Origin: Podochytrium sp. JEL0797
Lineage: Eukaryota > Chytridiomycota > Chytridiomycetes > Chytridiales > Chytriomycetaceae
Assembly: GCA_027596195.1 (NCBI GenBank)
Contig: JADGJG010000096.1
Coordinates: 1-45,245 of the forward strand
DNA: 45,245 nucleotides
Direction of reading: 5' to 3'
In this document: positions 12,130 to 23,931 of the stretch, piece by piece
Numbering within the stretch: the stretch's first letter is position 1
Layout of the letters: each line of letters starts with the position of its first letter
The notes under the pieces: generated by a model
The model's database searches: none
What the model was told of the DNA's origin: nothing
What the model saw: only the letters and a program-made list of their open reading frames with translations
Made by a program: the position numbers and the translations under genes

Positions 12130-14438
12130 ATGGGCATCTCGGGTCTCCTTCCACTGCTGGCACCGATCCACAAACAGACGCATCTGAAGGATCTTGCTGG
12201 TAACTCACATCCCATCTGCCATCGTTTCTAATTGCAGTACAGGTCTCACTGTCGCTGTTGACACTTATGTCTGGCTGCACCGCGGAGCCTTTGGATGCGC
12301 CATGGACCTCGGCCTGAACCAGCCAACGACAGCGTAAGTCGTACCTGTCCATGACTTGCATTTCTCGGACATCAACCAACAAAGTACAGATACATCCGCT
12401 TCTGCATGAACCGCGTGGCGCTCCTCAAACAGCACAAGATCAAACCAGTCCTCGTGTTTGACGGCGGCTGTCTGCCAATGAAACACCACACGGAGAGTGA
12501 ACGGAGGAAAAGGAGAAAGGAAGCCCGAGAAATGGCACACAAGGAGTTGGCGATGGGAAACCGTGGAAAGGCGATGGAGATGTTTCAGCGATGCGTCGAT
12601 ATTACTCCGAATATGGCCTGGGAGTTGATGAAGGTGGGGATTTCATCGCCAATGTGGATTCTCATTTCTCACCACCCACGCGATCACCACAGGTCCTCCG
12701 CAAAGAAAACATCGACTTCATCGTCGCCCCTTACGAAGCCGACGCACAACTCGTCTACCTCGAAAAAATCCGCAAAGTCGACGCCATTCTCACCGAAGAT
12801 TCGGACCTTCTCGTATTCGGATGCCAACGCCTCCTCGTAAAACTCGAAGCCTCGGGAAACGTGGTCGAGATTGAGGCCAAGAATTTCCCACACGTCCCGT
12901 GCATGAAGCGCGGGTGGAGTTTTGAAAAGTTTCGAAAAGCTTGCATTTTGAGCGGGTGTGATTATTTGCCGTCCTTGAAGGGCGTTGGGATCAAGAAGGC
13001 GTTTGAGGCCATGAATGGAGCGTCGTCGGCGGAACGGGTAAATTCTGAGTTGTTTCTCGGCAATCGCCAGTCGCTGACACTGGATTCATTCAGCTTCTGG
13101 ACCAGTGGAAAAAGTACGGCCATGTCATCAAAGCACCTCCTTGGCGTGAAAACTATGAGCTTGAATTTCAAGAGGCAGAATGGACATTTCAGTACCAACG
13201 CGTCTATGATCCAACCAAGAAACAGCTCGTTCATTTGAACACTCCTTCAGAAGACCTAGTGGGGCAGATGGACGAAATGAGTCGATTTTTGGGAAGGTGG
13301 GAGACTTACTTTTGCAACCGCGTTCGCCGACTCTGATTTCCATTCCAGAAACCTTGAACCGGCGATCGCCGAAGGTGTCGCGACTGGGATCTTGAATCCG
13401 TATTCTCTCAAGCCGTACTCCAAAGACGAAGAATTTATTTATGATGACGAAAACGCAGTCCCGCTTCCACCTCGCGGTACGTTTTTGTTTGAGACGTTGA
13501 ATTCACCTTCTGACATTTTCGTCCTCCTTGCAGCGAGACCTCCCAAACCACTCCCACAACTTCGGCCAAACCCACCCATTGATTTGTCAAAAGCCTCTCG
13601 AATCCTTCAAACCTCCACCTCCTCCACCCATATCCAACGCCAAACCATCTCCACGTCCGTTTCCAGCCACTTCTTCTCCTCCCCAATCCCGGAACCCGAT
13701 CTCGAACCATCCTCCACACCTCCCGATGAAGCAGCCGGCCTTGCCCTGAGCCAACCCGAACCGGAGTGGTTTGATTCCACTCCACCACCCACACAACCGA
13801 TCCAATTCTCGAGTTCACGGTTCGCGCAATTCCAAAACACGACTGTTTCCGTATCAGATGGGTTCAGTTATCATCAAAGCTGTGTGAAATTGTCTGCGTC
13901 TCGTGCAGTGGGTGGTGGTGGATCGACCAACGATGACAAGGAGTCTGTCAAAAACCCCGACGTCCCATCTTCGAACGAGAATATTCCTTTTGAACGCGAT
14001 AATGCCAACGCTGGGTCTCGTTCTGGGGTCGATGAAGTCGAAAACGCTGCGAAAGCGGATGTTCCACTGAACCCGCCGTCGCTTATCTCCTCACTCGCCG
14101 ACGACGCCCCTTCCAAGTTGCCACTGAACGTTCAATACATGGAATGGGATCAGCAATACAAACCACCAGTTCATTCTCATCGCACACAACACGTGGTGGC
14201 GAAAGCCGTCGGTAACGGGATTTTTGGAAACCGGCTTGGTCAATTTCGTTCATTTTCGGGAGAGCAGACCATGTACAGCTCTGTTGCAGCGAACAAGCCG
14301 ACGACTGGGACTCAGTCTAAGCCTCCGGTTGCGGCAACAAGGGGTGGAAGTGGTGGCAAGAAGCGTTTGGGAACTGGAAGGCCTCAACCGTCCGCAATAC
14401 ATCCTTTTTTCAAACCCTTTTTTGGAACCAAAAAATAA
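12130..14438 (+). CDS. EXO1: Exonuclease 1 (FEN1/XPG family nuclease)
   Basis: EXO1 is a 5'-3' exonuclease for mismatch repair and double-strand-break resection. The start MGISGLLPLL keeps the mature Gly2 typical of FEN1-like nucleases. The N domain shows VAVDTYVWLHRGAFGC and PVLVFDGG. The I domain shows VAPYEADAQL, EDSDLLVFGC and CDYLPSLKGVG, so all metal-binding acidic residues are present. FQYQRVYDPTKKQLVHLN and ILNPYSLKPYS are typical of EXO1 rather than FEN1. After about residue 340 the protein is a long disordered, proline- and serine-rich tail. It ends AIHPFFKPFFGTKK, which resembles a degenerate PCNA-binding (PIP) or FF-type motif. At least five introns are visible; the first uses acceptor TGCAGTACAG to give LAGLTVAVD. 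The coding frame is intact. Confidence 0.93.
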
Positions 14439-14466
14439 ACTATTCTTTTGTATTAGATACACCCGT

Positions 14467-17430
14467 TTATTGATAATTCAACTTCATCCGTCTCTTCTTA
14501 TCAACCCGATAACACAACACGCGATCCCCCTCCACCCCCTCATTCCACCCTTCAAACGCCATCCCACATTCCAACCCTTTACTCGCCTCCGTGATATCCT
14601 TCTTATGATGCTTGAAAGCCTTCAACCTCCCATCAAACACAACCTCCTCCCCACGTATGACTTTCACCCGCTCCTTGCCCACCACCTTTCCGGACATGAT
14701 GCGACACCCTGCGATCCGGTCTGGTTCTTTGGCCTTAGAGTGGAGCTGGAAAACTTGCAGTACGTTGGCTTCACCGAGAGTTATAGTGAGTTCTTCGAGG
14801 GGAAGGAGGTCGAGCATTTTGTCTTGCAGGTCGTCCATGAGTTTATAGATGATGTTGTACGCGTCAAGAGGGACTTTTCGTGTAGCAGCAAGAGTGGTGA
14901 CTTTTTTATCGATGGGTACGTTGAAGGCGACAATGCGGGCTGTGTCAGTTTTGAAGTGTTCATGAGATCAGAAACCGGCGGTCCGTGATCAAAAAAAAGG
15001 AATTTCCCACCTCCCGCCGCATAAGCCAACTCCACATCCGAATCCGTCACCTGCCCCACCCCCGAACTAATCACATTCACAGCCACCTCATGGCTCGGGA
15101 ACCCCTGAATCGCGCCAATCAACGCTTCCACGGATCCATGCACATCGGCCTTCATGACAATGGACAGAGGGATCGCAGTGGGTGTAGAAATCGGTGCGGT
15201 TTCAGAGTCTTCATCACCTTCGGAGCTGGAGGAAGAGTTGGATTCTTTGGCTTGTTCTTCCAAAACGCGGGCTTTGACGCGTTTGGCGTTCATTTCTTCA
15301 ATTGATTTCATGGATTCTTGGCGTTTGGTATCCTCGAGACGACTAGCAATAACTTCCTTCGCAAGGTTCTGGAAACGAGGCAAAAGCATGAGCGGAATTA
15401 CAAAGTTTGAACTAGGGAAATAACAAACCTCATTCTCCGCCTCCAACACCGCATCCCCCGCCCCAGGAACCTCCTTCCACCCACTCACCTCCACCGCCAC
15501 ACTCGGTCCGGCCTCCTTCACAGCCTTCCCCCGCTCATCACACATGGTTCGTACTTTACACCACGTTTTACCCGCAACGAGAATCGCACCGGGACGCAGG
15601 GTCCCACGCGTAACAAGGATCGTGGACACGTTGCCTTTGCCTTTGGCGACTTTGGATTCAATCACGGAGGCTTCGACGGGTCCCGTGGGGTCGCCGTGCA
15701 TGTGATCCGACATTTCGGCGACAGCAACAATTGTTTCTTCGAGTTTATCGAGGCCCAAACCCTGATGAATTCTTAATAAGCGGGAAAGATTTAACATAAC
15801 AAAGGAGTCCTCGGTTACCGTTAATCCAGAGACTTCAACAGCGGGAACTTCGCCGCCATAATCTTCGACAAGAAGGCCGTATCGGATCAGAGATTCTTTC
15901 ACTTTGGACTGATGGGAAACACACTTGAATCAGCACATGATCTAGAAGACGAGAACGCGTAATCTCTTACCGGAGTCGCCCCAGGCTTGTCGCATTTGTT
16001 GACGGCCACAACAATTTGAACTGCCCAACCACGTTAGATTCCGCAAATCAACCCCCACAAACACAAAAACCACATCTCCTCACCTCCTGCCTCCTTCGCA
16101 AACTCCAACGCCTCAATCGTCTGCGGCATCACCCCATCATCCGCCGCAACAACCAACACAACAATATCCGTAACCCTCGCCCCCCGATTCCTCATGGCAC
16201 TAAACGCCGCATGTCCAGGTGTATCCAAAAACGTGATTCTCTTGCCGCTCGGAAGCGTCACGTTAAACGCTCCAATGTGTTGCGTAATGCCTCCGGCTTC
16301 TCCAGCCGCGACACGCGTTTTGCGGAGCGTATCGAGGAGCGTGGTTTTGCCGTGATCGACGTGTCCCATGATGGTGACGACGGGGGGGCGGAGGGGGTAG
16401 GTTGTCCAGTCGGTGGGCGTTGGTCTAATAAAAAGTCCGTGAGAATCGCATTTCGAGAAGGGAGACCGGATATATCCAAGAGTCAGTTTACCTTGGTTTG
16501 AAGTTGGTTTCAACAACCGACGCCGTGCGAACGATGGGATTCATGCCGAATTCGAGGGCAATCAGACTTGAAATTTCGGAGTTGAGAACTGAAAAACGGG
16601 AACAGGGGGATTGAGATTTCGAACCAGTTCAAGATATCAAGCAATACCATAATCGGGAGTGGGATAGTCAAATCCAAGTTCTTTCATCTTGGCAGCCAGC
16701 TTTTCTGAAATTCGTCAAAGAATCAGTTCAAGAGCCCGTCTTTCGACATCATCAGCAGACACGCACCAAAGCTCAACCCAAGCAAAGACCCCATATTCAC
16801 AACCGAAATCCCATCCGGAAGATGAATATCCTTGGGCACGAGAGGAACCGCCTTCTCCTTCTTCGGATACACCTCCCCCTTTTTGAACTCCTTCGATTCA
16901 CGCAGAGATTTTTTGGAATGATGGCTAGGCACTTTATTCGGATGCCGTTCGTGGTCGCCGATCGTTTTGGGAAGTTTGCGTTGTTTGTTGCGGGAAGCCA
17001 GTGCGTCGTCGTCGTCGTCCACGATCAAGGGAGCAATCGGAATAGGAACCTTGCACACAGGTTTCTGAAGTTGTGGTTTCCCTCCCGCTGATGCAATCGC
17101 GTGATCGGGCAATGGATCCACCGCAGGTGTCCGTTTCCGCTCCGGTTTCGACGGAAAAAAGCTCCCAATGTCAAAGTTTGGTTTCGCAGGAGCAAGATTC
17201 GAATCTGATCTGGTTCTCCGATTGGGCAGAGGAGTGTTGGCTGGATTCGATGGTTCGGTGGGATTCAAATGCAACAGGTGGGCCAGCGATGGGTGGGCGG
17301 ATGTCCCTTTGGCTGCACTGCCGCGTCGTGAAGTGTTTTTAGATGCACTTGAGGCAGCGATCGATGCGAGGAGGTCGCTGGCTTTGGTGCTGCTGTGCCG
17401 AGCATGGTTCCGTGCGAGCAGTGAGAGCAT
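14467..17430 (-). CDS. IFM1: Mitochondrial translation initiation factor IF-2
   Basis: This GTPase brings initiator tRNA to the mitochondrial ribosome. The chosen start, [18 protein letters not shown], is a typical basic amphipathic mitochondrial presequence. An ATG 43 codons further upstream (ending at 17559) is also in frame. A basic disordered region precedes the IF-2 core: [31 protein letters not shown] (G1), [10 protein letters not shown] (G2), [10 protein letters not shown] (G3) and [10 protein letters not shown] (G4). Domains II, III and IV follow, with [33 protein letters not shown] and a C-terminal [20 protein letters not shown]. At least six introns interrupt it and all junctions are in phase. 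It is convergent with EXO1, with 28 bp between stops. Confidence 0.94.
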
Positions 17431-18129
17431 CGGCAAAATTTCCAGGAAAAAAGAAAACGTTTTTGGATGGAATGAAGGAAGGAATGTTTTGAAGGACTGA
17501 GTTATTGATAATGAAGTAAGCTGCAAATAATGGAAACGAAGCGGATCGAAAACCGCCATTTGAACAAGGCCGCACCCCCCTTCACACCACCTTGCACACG
17601 TTCAACTCCAAATGAGGGAACGGAAACATAACATTCCGCCTGCGAATCTCAAACTTAAACCCACCCACTGGCGAAGCTAATGCAGCTCCTCGGACCAGTA
17701 CAAGAAACAGGATCCACAAGCTGCTTGCGCAACTAATGAACCTCCAAGTACAACGACAAATGATACAAAGTCGACTGTGTTGTCATCGCCGATGTAGCCC
17801 TCCCAGTCACTTCACTATCCGTCAAGCAACCCCGACAACTCACAAATATATTCCCCAAGCTCTTGCGTGGCTTTCGAAATCTCTGATTCGACTTCATCGT
17901 TGTCTTGTTGATTCTGCAACGCGTGAAAGTTGTACGATACCCGACACAACCAATCTAAGTCGGTCCAAGCCGCGACGCGCGCTGCCATCAAATATGGTTC
18001 CTCCTTGCCGCCGGCTCCTTTACACCCTTGAGAGAACAGTAATTGGCGGAGGCATGCTAATTTTGGTCAGCAAGCGCTCCACGGTAAATTTCTACGCGTT
18101 CCAGACACATGATTACGCCTCTTATTTAA
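17431..18129. other. Region between IFM1 and the HNH-type fragment
   Basis: About 700 bp upstream of IFM1. The part to about 17600 probably holds the IFM1 promoter and 5' leader. From 17736 an ORF runs on the plus strand without recognised features. It may be degraded upstream sequence of the HNH-type fragment, since one reading includes segments such as KYIPQALAWLSKSLIRLHR, but no intact frame joins it to 18130. I see no RNA gene or mobile element. Confidence 0.35.
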
Positions 18130-18513
18130 GATCTTCTCGCTCGTGCTGGACTTGAAAATGTCTATCGAGTCCAGAATGGTGTCCTGGTGTGCAAGAACTG
18201 TCATGGCCAATTTGACAAACTCCGGCGCTATTTTGATGTTGCGGATGGACGTTTGGTTGCCAAGGTTGTTAATTTGTCAACAAATAATCCCCTTGACGAT
18301 GAATGGAGGAGAATAGTTCGTGATCTGAGCGTTGCTCGCACTGGACGAGATTGGGCAGGAATGCAAGCTGTTGATGAAGGCACAGAAAGAATACTTCCCA
18401 ATCAAACTGCCCTTGCCTTTCATAAATCTGCGTGCTTGATTTGGAAGATGGCTGGAGCTGCTGATTTTGCTGAGGAGAACAGAGGTGTCGACAATCTTTT
18501 TCTTGGGGTGTGA
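18130..18513 (+). pseudogene. 3' fragment of an HNH-endonuclease-like protein
   Basis: The frame DLLARAGLENVYRVQNG, then VLVCKNCHGQFDKLRRYFDV and LVAKVVNLSTNNP has the C-terminal half of an HNH-like fold: the NG turn and a CxxCHxxFD segment, as in fungal HNH_2-type proteins. The N-terminal half with the first catalytic histidine (usually AAHI) is missing. A stop lies upstream in the same frame, and no start codon precedes 18130. The C-terminal part (LPNQTALAFHKSACLIWKMA) is an open frame to TGA at 18511-18513. The family call rests on a short motif, so it is tentative. Truncation at the 5' side matches the MCM8 fragment just downstream. Confidence 0.45.
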
Positions 18514-18699
18514 TAAATTGCGAAGTTTGGTGACACAGAGTGAAGGTTCACATCTTACACTGGGTGGATGATCAATAAATCCGTGAATCGCAACTTTGTC
18601 AATGTAAGAGATAAATCCACTTCAACATCCGTGTTCAAAACCAACACCGCTTCCTCTGCTATCACTGCGGTTCTAATTTTCCTTTACCTTTTCCGGAAA

Positions 18700-19231
18700 A
18701 CCAAAAGGACCTCAAGAAGCCGCAGTCATCCTCCAAGAATTCTACCTCACCCTCCGATTCCACTCGAATTGATGATGCGACTCGTCGAAGCGCGGGCTCG
18801 GGTCGAATTACGCGATGAAGCGATTCGACAGGACGCGTTGGATGAGTTGGCGGTGATGAAGTTTAGTTTGTGGGAGACGTATAAGGATGAGATGGGGAAT
18901 ATTGATTTTCGGCGTAGTCAGCTTGGTGAGGAGGCATTTCTTTCTTTTCCCAGTTGGGCGAGGAGGTGCGCGGCGGTTTAGGGTTTAATTTTTGTGTTTG
19001 AACAGGTTTGGGAAAAGGCAAAAAAGGTCAAGAGAAGCGGTTCATCTCCAAGTTGAATCGCGTCCTGCAAGACATGTGAATGCGTGCATGTACTGCTTTT
19101 TCACTCTTTCCCCTCCTCAAATCGGAATCAACGTGTCGAATTTCAAAAACTTTACGGATATTTTCTCAAAACCGGCATACAGTGTTGCGATGAGAAAGAA
19201 AAAAGTAGCAAGCCTGTTTATTTTTATGTAA
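18700..19231 (+). pseudogene. MCM8: 5'-truncated fragment of the MCM8 helicase gene
   Basis: Only the C-terminal end of MCM8, a helicase paralogue used in recombination repair, is present. Matching pieces are PQEAAVILQEFYLTLR, MMRLVEARARVELRDEA, LAVMKFSLWETYKDEMGNID and RRSQL. An intron follows, then GLGKGKKGQEKRFISKLNR and INVSNFKNFTDIFSKPAYSV. The AAA+ ATPase core is absent upstream. Between LTLR and PIPLELMMRL about ten residues are missing and the frame shifts. The last segment lies downstream of a stop unless another splice exists. This is a gene remnant, not a working helicase. Its last ORF ends where the convergent kelch gene's stop begins. The MCM8-specific LQEFYLTLR and DEMGNIDFRRSQ stretches make the assignment good. 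Confidence 0.78.
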
Positions 19232-21221
19232 TCACCCGCGACGACCCCTCTTCTCATTCGAATTCGCATCCCGCCCCTTCATCGCCGCATCTTTCGCAGC
19301 CACCTCATTCTCCTCCAAAACCTTCCTCTCCCGTTCCAACCGCGGCCCAGCCTCCTCCCACGCCTCCTCCGCAATAATAAACGCATACCTCCGAATCTCC
19401 TTCGACTTCACTGGCGGCCTCGCCTCCCCTTCATCATCACTCCCATCATTCATAGCCCTACGCAACCAGTAATCCGTAGTCCTCGCAAAGTACTCTCTCA
19501 AACTCGCGTCCGTGCCCACCGGCTGATTCGCTTCAAACAACGCATCGGGTTCTTCTTTTACCACGCGGGGGATGCTTTCGTCGAATTCGGGTTCGGGTGC
19601 TGCTTCTTCTTCTTCATCGGAGGATGGGTCTTCGCCAGGGATTTCTTCAACTTCGATGGGTGCGGGGTGGGTTGGTTCGAGGGTGGAGGAGGCGTCAGGG
19701 TCGTCATCGCTGTCTTCAGAATCGCCTTCTGAACCGTCTTCTGAATCGTCGTCTTCGTCATCATCGGATTCCTAGGAACCGTGTAGAGAATCAGTAAACC
19801 TCCGAGCAAAGTCCGAACCCCCCCACGCGCTTCAAAGCCTAACAAAAACGAACCTCTCCCATCCACAAAGTCATACCCTCCGTATCCTCAATTACATTCT
19901 TAAACGGCAGAAGCTTATCCAAATCACAACTCCACAAATCCGAATACGTAATCTCCTTATCATCCTTTTCCAAAATCCCGCCAAAAACATAAATCGTGGA
20001 CCGCTGCACACACATCATGCAGTTGAACCGCGCGGGTGGTTTCGAGTTGGTTGCGGTCGGGGAGGCTTTGAGGTTGACGGGGTAGAAGCGGCATTGGTCC
20101 ACGTTGAGTTGGAAAAAATCGTCGGTGCAGACGGATTCGATGGTTTCGTCGTCTTCTTTGATGTCGCAGACGCCGCCGCTGAAAAAATTCAGGTTCATTA
20201 GAAACCGAAGAGAGGACACAAAAACGGGGGAGACAGCTCACAACATGAACCCCGTCCCTTTAAACGAAACCATGGGCGCCCCACATCTCGGCTGCGGTGC
20301 CACGCCGCCCCTCTTCCTCTTCTCCCACTTCCACTCCTTTGTATCAAACGACAACTTCAACGTCCACAAATCCGTGTGAATGATTCCCCTCGCCACTTTC
20401 CCCTTCACCACCTCCTTCGTGTACCCCCCATACAGTGCCAAAGTGTCCCCACTCACAATCAGATCGACTCCAGACCGCTTCGTCGGCCTCGGTTCTGGCA
20501 TTTCCACCGCAATCCATTTGCATTCGACCGTGTCAAACACCCAGAGATCGTCCAAATAACGCGTCTCATTCCCAGCGTCATAAAATCCTCCAAAACAAAG
20601 AATGTAGTGCTTCCACAAAACCATGCGATGTCCCGACCGCGGACTCGGCTTCTTGCCAACCTCCAACTTCTCCCAGGAATACGTCTTGAGATCGACGGAC
20701 CAAAAGTCCTTGTAGTGGAAGAAGGTGGTTTGATTCGAGGAGACGAACTCTCCGCCAAACAGGAACCCGCGTCCCGCGTTCGTGATGACAAGTTGGTGGG
20801 AGGATCGGGGTCCCGGGGAGTTGGGCGAGATGATCTTTCTCCAGTCTACCTTATCGGTGTTGTAGATGAACAAGTCGTTGAAGAGAGCCACCTTCTGACC
20901 GTTGTAGTACTCGCCGGCAAAGAGAACCAACTCGTCGAGATTGACCGGATTCGCCACAAACGCACCACAAGACCGTCGACTCGGCGGCTCACAATGCTCC
21001 TCCGTCACGGCCTCTTTCGCTTCAAGCTCACGTTGCAAGGTTGACAGGATGAGATCAATGTCTTCCTCCTCTTGGTCTTCGGAGTGTTTTTTGGATTTGG
21101 CGAGTTGTTTGGTGGACAGTTTGGTGTTGGTTTTGGTCTTTTTGGCGTCTTGTTTCTGGGCCTTTTTGGCTTTTGCTTCAGCCTTCTTGGGGTCTTTGGC
21201 CTTCTTTTTGTCTTTGGCCAT
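19232..21221 (-). CDS. KLHDC4: Kelch-repeat protein of the KLHDC4/Kel3 type
   Basis: The protein opens with a lysine-rich stretch (MAKDKKKAKDPKKAEAKAKK). Six kelch repeats follow, for example DELVLFAGEYYNGQ, GRGFLFGGEFVSS, HYILCFGGFYD, DTLALYGGYTKE and STIYVFGGILEK. These should form a beta-propeller. The C-terminal part is a long acidic serine/aspartate-rich region (DDDEDDDSEDGSEGDSEDSD) and a charged helix with SLREYFARTTDYWLRRA, the family's signature C-terminal motif. Two short introns are visible, near 20180-20240 and near 19775-19850, with in-phase junctions. The function of this family is poorly known. The frame is intact. Confidence 0.88.
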
Positions 21222-21373
21222 TGGGGGAGTTGGTGGATCGAGGTGGTTGGCGGTTTCGTGGAAAGAAAAAAAAATGAGTTTCCGCAGTCACAAATTGATC
21301 AACAAACGTCAACTCCGATAACATCCTCATTTTTCATTTGAAACCAATCTAAACGAAAAGGAAAGGTAAAAGA

Positions 21374-22928
21374 TCACGCTCGCTGACTCGAGAGCTGTAC
21401 CGACGCTTTCGAAATCTTTTCCATGAGCTAAAAAAAGTGTTAATGCTCAGCAGATGGCACAGAAGGAATCACAAACCTTGTCAATCTCGTCATCCTTTTT
21501 CTTTCTCGTGATACTGATGGCAGTTTGACTGTCAAACGCTGAATCCGCATTCATCTTGCCAATCACTCGTCCGAGAAAGATTTCCTTCTCCTTCGCCTCT
21601 GTCAACACGATGCGTTGATTCACCATCCCTGGCACAAAACCATCAGCCGCTTCTGCAACAGAGACAACTCATCAATCAAGAGAGCTTCCTTGCTATACCA
21701 GTCTTGATTCTTGTAACGCGTTCTTTCCTGCGCCTCCACAGCCCCAGTGAATTTCGCCGTCTCCATCTTCTGTTGCCGCGAAACCGACGTCTCCACCCTC
21801 TGATTATCCATACTCCTGTTACTCGCCTTCGGAATCTGATCCACCAACCGACTCATATTCAACGAATAATCCACACTCGCTCTCTGCGCCTGAAACTCTT
21901 CTCTCCCCTTAAACAACCTCTCAATCAACGCCGTAATCGCAGCCTCATCCATCCTCCTCTCCTGCCTCTCACTCAACGTCACAGTCTGATCAAACATCTT
22001 TGGCGTCAGGTGAATCACGCGATCAATCGCGTCCGCAACGCGGTGGAGCTCGTCGACCGAGAGCATGGTGGAATTAATCGCACTAGCAGCAGATTCATAC
22101 CCTGGCGGTCTCTCCAACGCGTAACAACGGCTTAAACACAACGTCTGCACAAGCGCCATCATTTTGTCGATTTCGGTCCATAGCGCTTTTTGTTCATGAG
22201 AGGTGTTTTGGAGGAGAGCGTCGTTGTTGGCTTTGAATTGAGCGATTTGTTTGGCATGGGAGGTGAGGGCTTCGATTCCCGCTTCGGTTTGGGCGTGGGA
22301 GAGGTGTGGGGCCGCAGGGGCGTTGGGGTGGTCCATTGTGTCCATGACGCAGTACAACGCGGTGCAAAGGGACGCAAGGGCAAGTGCGAGGGTGCTGTCG
22401 GACATGGGAACTGAAGCGAGCGTGTCCATTTTCTGGGCGCTCGATTGATGGATGGAAGGCACAGAACTGCCACTGGATGGGTGGATTTGAGGTTCGGGAA
22501 CAATGAAGCCGGGAACTTTGAAAATGTCCTTCAAAGATTTGCGACGTCCGGATTGTTTGTCGGCCGCGTCGCTGGTTCTTCTTGGGGGCGGTGCCACAGA
22601 AGTGCTACTTGGCAGTGGAGGAGGAGCGGGTTCCGATTTTCTGAAAACGGCATTCAACGATTTGCGACGAGCTTCAGCGGGTCTCAGAGTCGTCAAAAGG
22701 GGTGGCACGGGAGGTGGGTCGGACGGGTCGCCGCTCACAGGTTGATTCAAGGAATAGGGGGTCGACTTTGATCCCTCGGAATGGGAAATCTTGGGAAGCA
22801 GCGGACGAATCGTTGTGATGAGGTTCTCGAGAGCGTGTCGTTGCTGTTCAACGATATCGGGCGTGCTGGCAACAACGGCAGGTTGCGCCAGAGGAGCATT
22901 TGCAGGCTGGTTGTCACTGTTCTGCATT
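21374..22928 (-). CDS. Unrecognised protein, disordered N-half and helical C-half
   Basis: I do not recognise this protein. It begins MQNSDNQPANAPLAQP. The first 200 residues are low-complexity and proline/serine-rich, with two similar basic motifs, RRKSLNAVFRK and RRKSLKDIFK, about 55 residues apart. Both look like phosphorylatable linear motifs. The rest is helical (VDELHRVADAIDRVIHLTPK, EAAITALIERLFKGREEF), with a charged C-terminus that likely forms coiled coils. The last exon, LMEKISKASVQLSSQRA, follows an intron at about 21427-21476. Near 21636 the frame breaks at a run of four T. One more T would join QKRLMVF to VPGMVNQRIVLTEAKEKE, so a -1 homopolymer error is likely. A membrane-trafficking adaptor role is conceivable but unsupported. 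Confidence 0.62.
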
Positions 22929-23421
22929 GTTTTGATTCTTTTTTTGGAATAGTGAAACTGAAACGCGTGGAGAGAATTTGGGACCCCCAGGGGTTCCGGA
23001 AATGACAGTAGGAATTTTTGCCCCTCCGAGACCCTCCACAAATCGTGCGCGCCATGTCCCTTCGCCCCACCCACCAGCCCATCCCCACCACACCCGCCAC
23101 CGCAGCCGCCATCAGAGACCACCAATTATTCTGGACTACTGTGTCGCTATGAACCATGTCATAATGGACGTTGCTGGGCCCTTTGATGGCAATGACGGGG
23201 GATCGAACGAGATGTCTCTGATCGAGTCGGCATGGGGTCAGACTCTGCGACCCCACGAATACGGACGAAACTACTGCGATCGGATGCGGCTGCGAATCTA
23301 TGCTCATATATCTCTCCGAATGCCGAAATCCATGGAGATCAATCGACTAACTGCTTGTTTTTCCCACTTTGAATCCTCGGACCATCCATCAATTGATTCT
23401 CACCTCGAACCCAACAGTAAA
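22929..23421. other. Divergent promoter region between the orphan and eL29
   Basis: About 490 bp between divergent gene starts. It presumably contains the ribosomal protein promoter. A TATATA-like stretch lies near 23306-23311. ORFs here on both strands show no recognisable domain. I could not identify named ribosomal-protein-gene elements by eye. Confidence 0.4.
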
Positions 23422-23753
23422 ATGGTACGAACACCATCAAATTATATCCGACTCCATGCGAATCGAAATCGAGAGGCTAAACGATGGCTGTTTTTATTTG
23501 GACGAATTTAGGCCAAGTCGAAGAACCACACCAACGCCAACCAGAACAAGAAGGCCCACCGTAACGGTATCAAGAAGCCGAAGTCGAACAGATACCCTTC
23601 CTTGAAGGGAGTCGACCCCAAGTTCATCCGTAACCAGCGTTACGCCAAGAAGGGCAATGCTAGTGAGTTAATTTTACAATCTCGATTTTGGCCTTGGATG
23701 CAGAGGTCCTAATTGCAATTCTTTTTGCAGTTGCTCTTAAGGCTCAGGCTTAA
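23422..23753 (+). CDS. RPL29: 60S ribosomal protein eL29
   Basis: This is a small basic large-subunit ribosomal protein. The first exon holds only the ATG (23422-23424). An 87-nt intron follows (23425-23511), a layout common in ribosomal protein genes. Exon 2 encodes [20 protein letters not shown] then [20 protein letters not shown] and ends with GNA. A second intron (23663-23730) precedes the last exon, IALKAQA and stop. The length (about 58 residues) and the KSKNHT and HRNGIKKP motifs are diagnostic. The ATG-only exon is inferred, because GCC AAG directly follows an acceptor and no other in-frame start is near. Confidence 0.92.
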
Positions 23754-23931
23754 ATTCACTCGTCGTCCATTCGTGTAATTTTGAGGCTAAATCTTGGTGG
23801 TGTGGCCAACAAGGGGAATCAATAAAGTTTCATGTTGTGATCACCATAATATTCCTTTTTTGTTTGGAGGAGGAGAAGGTTGGAAATCTCGCGTTTATGG
23901 GGGGAGGGGGCCTGGCACATTTTTTTCGCAA

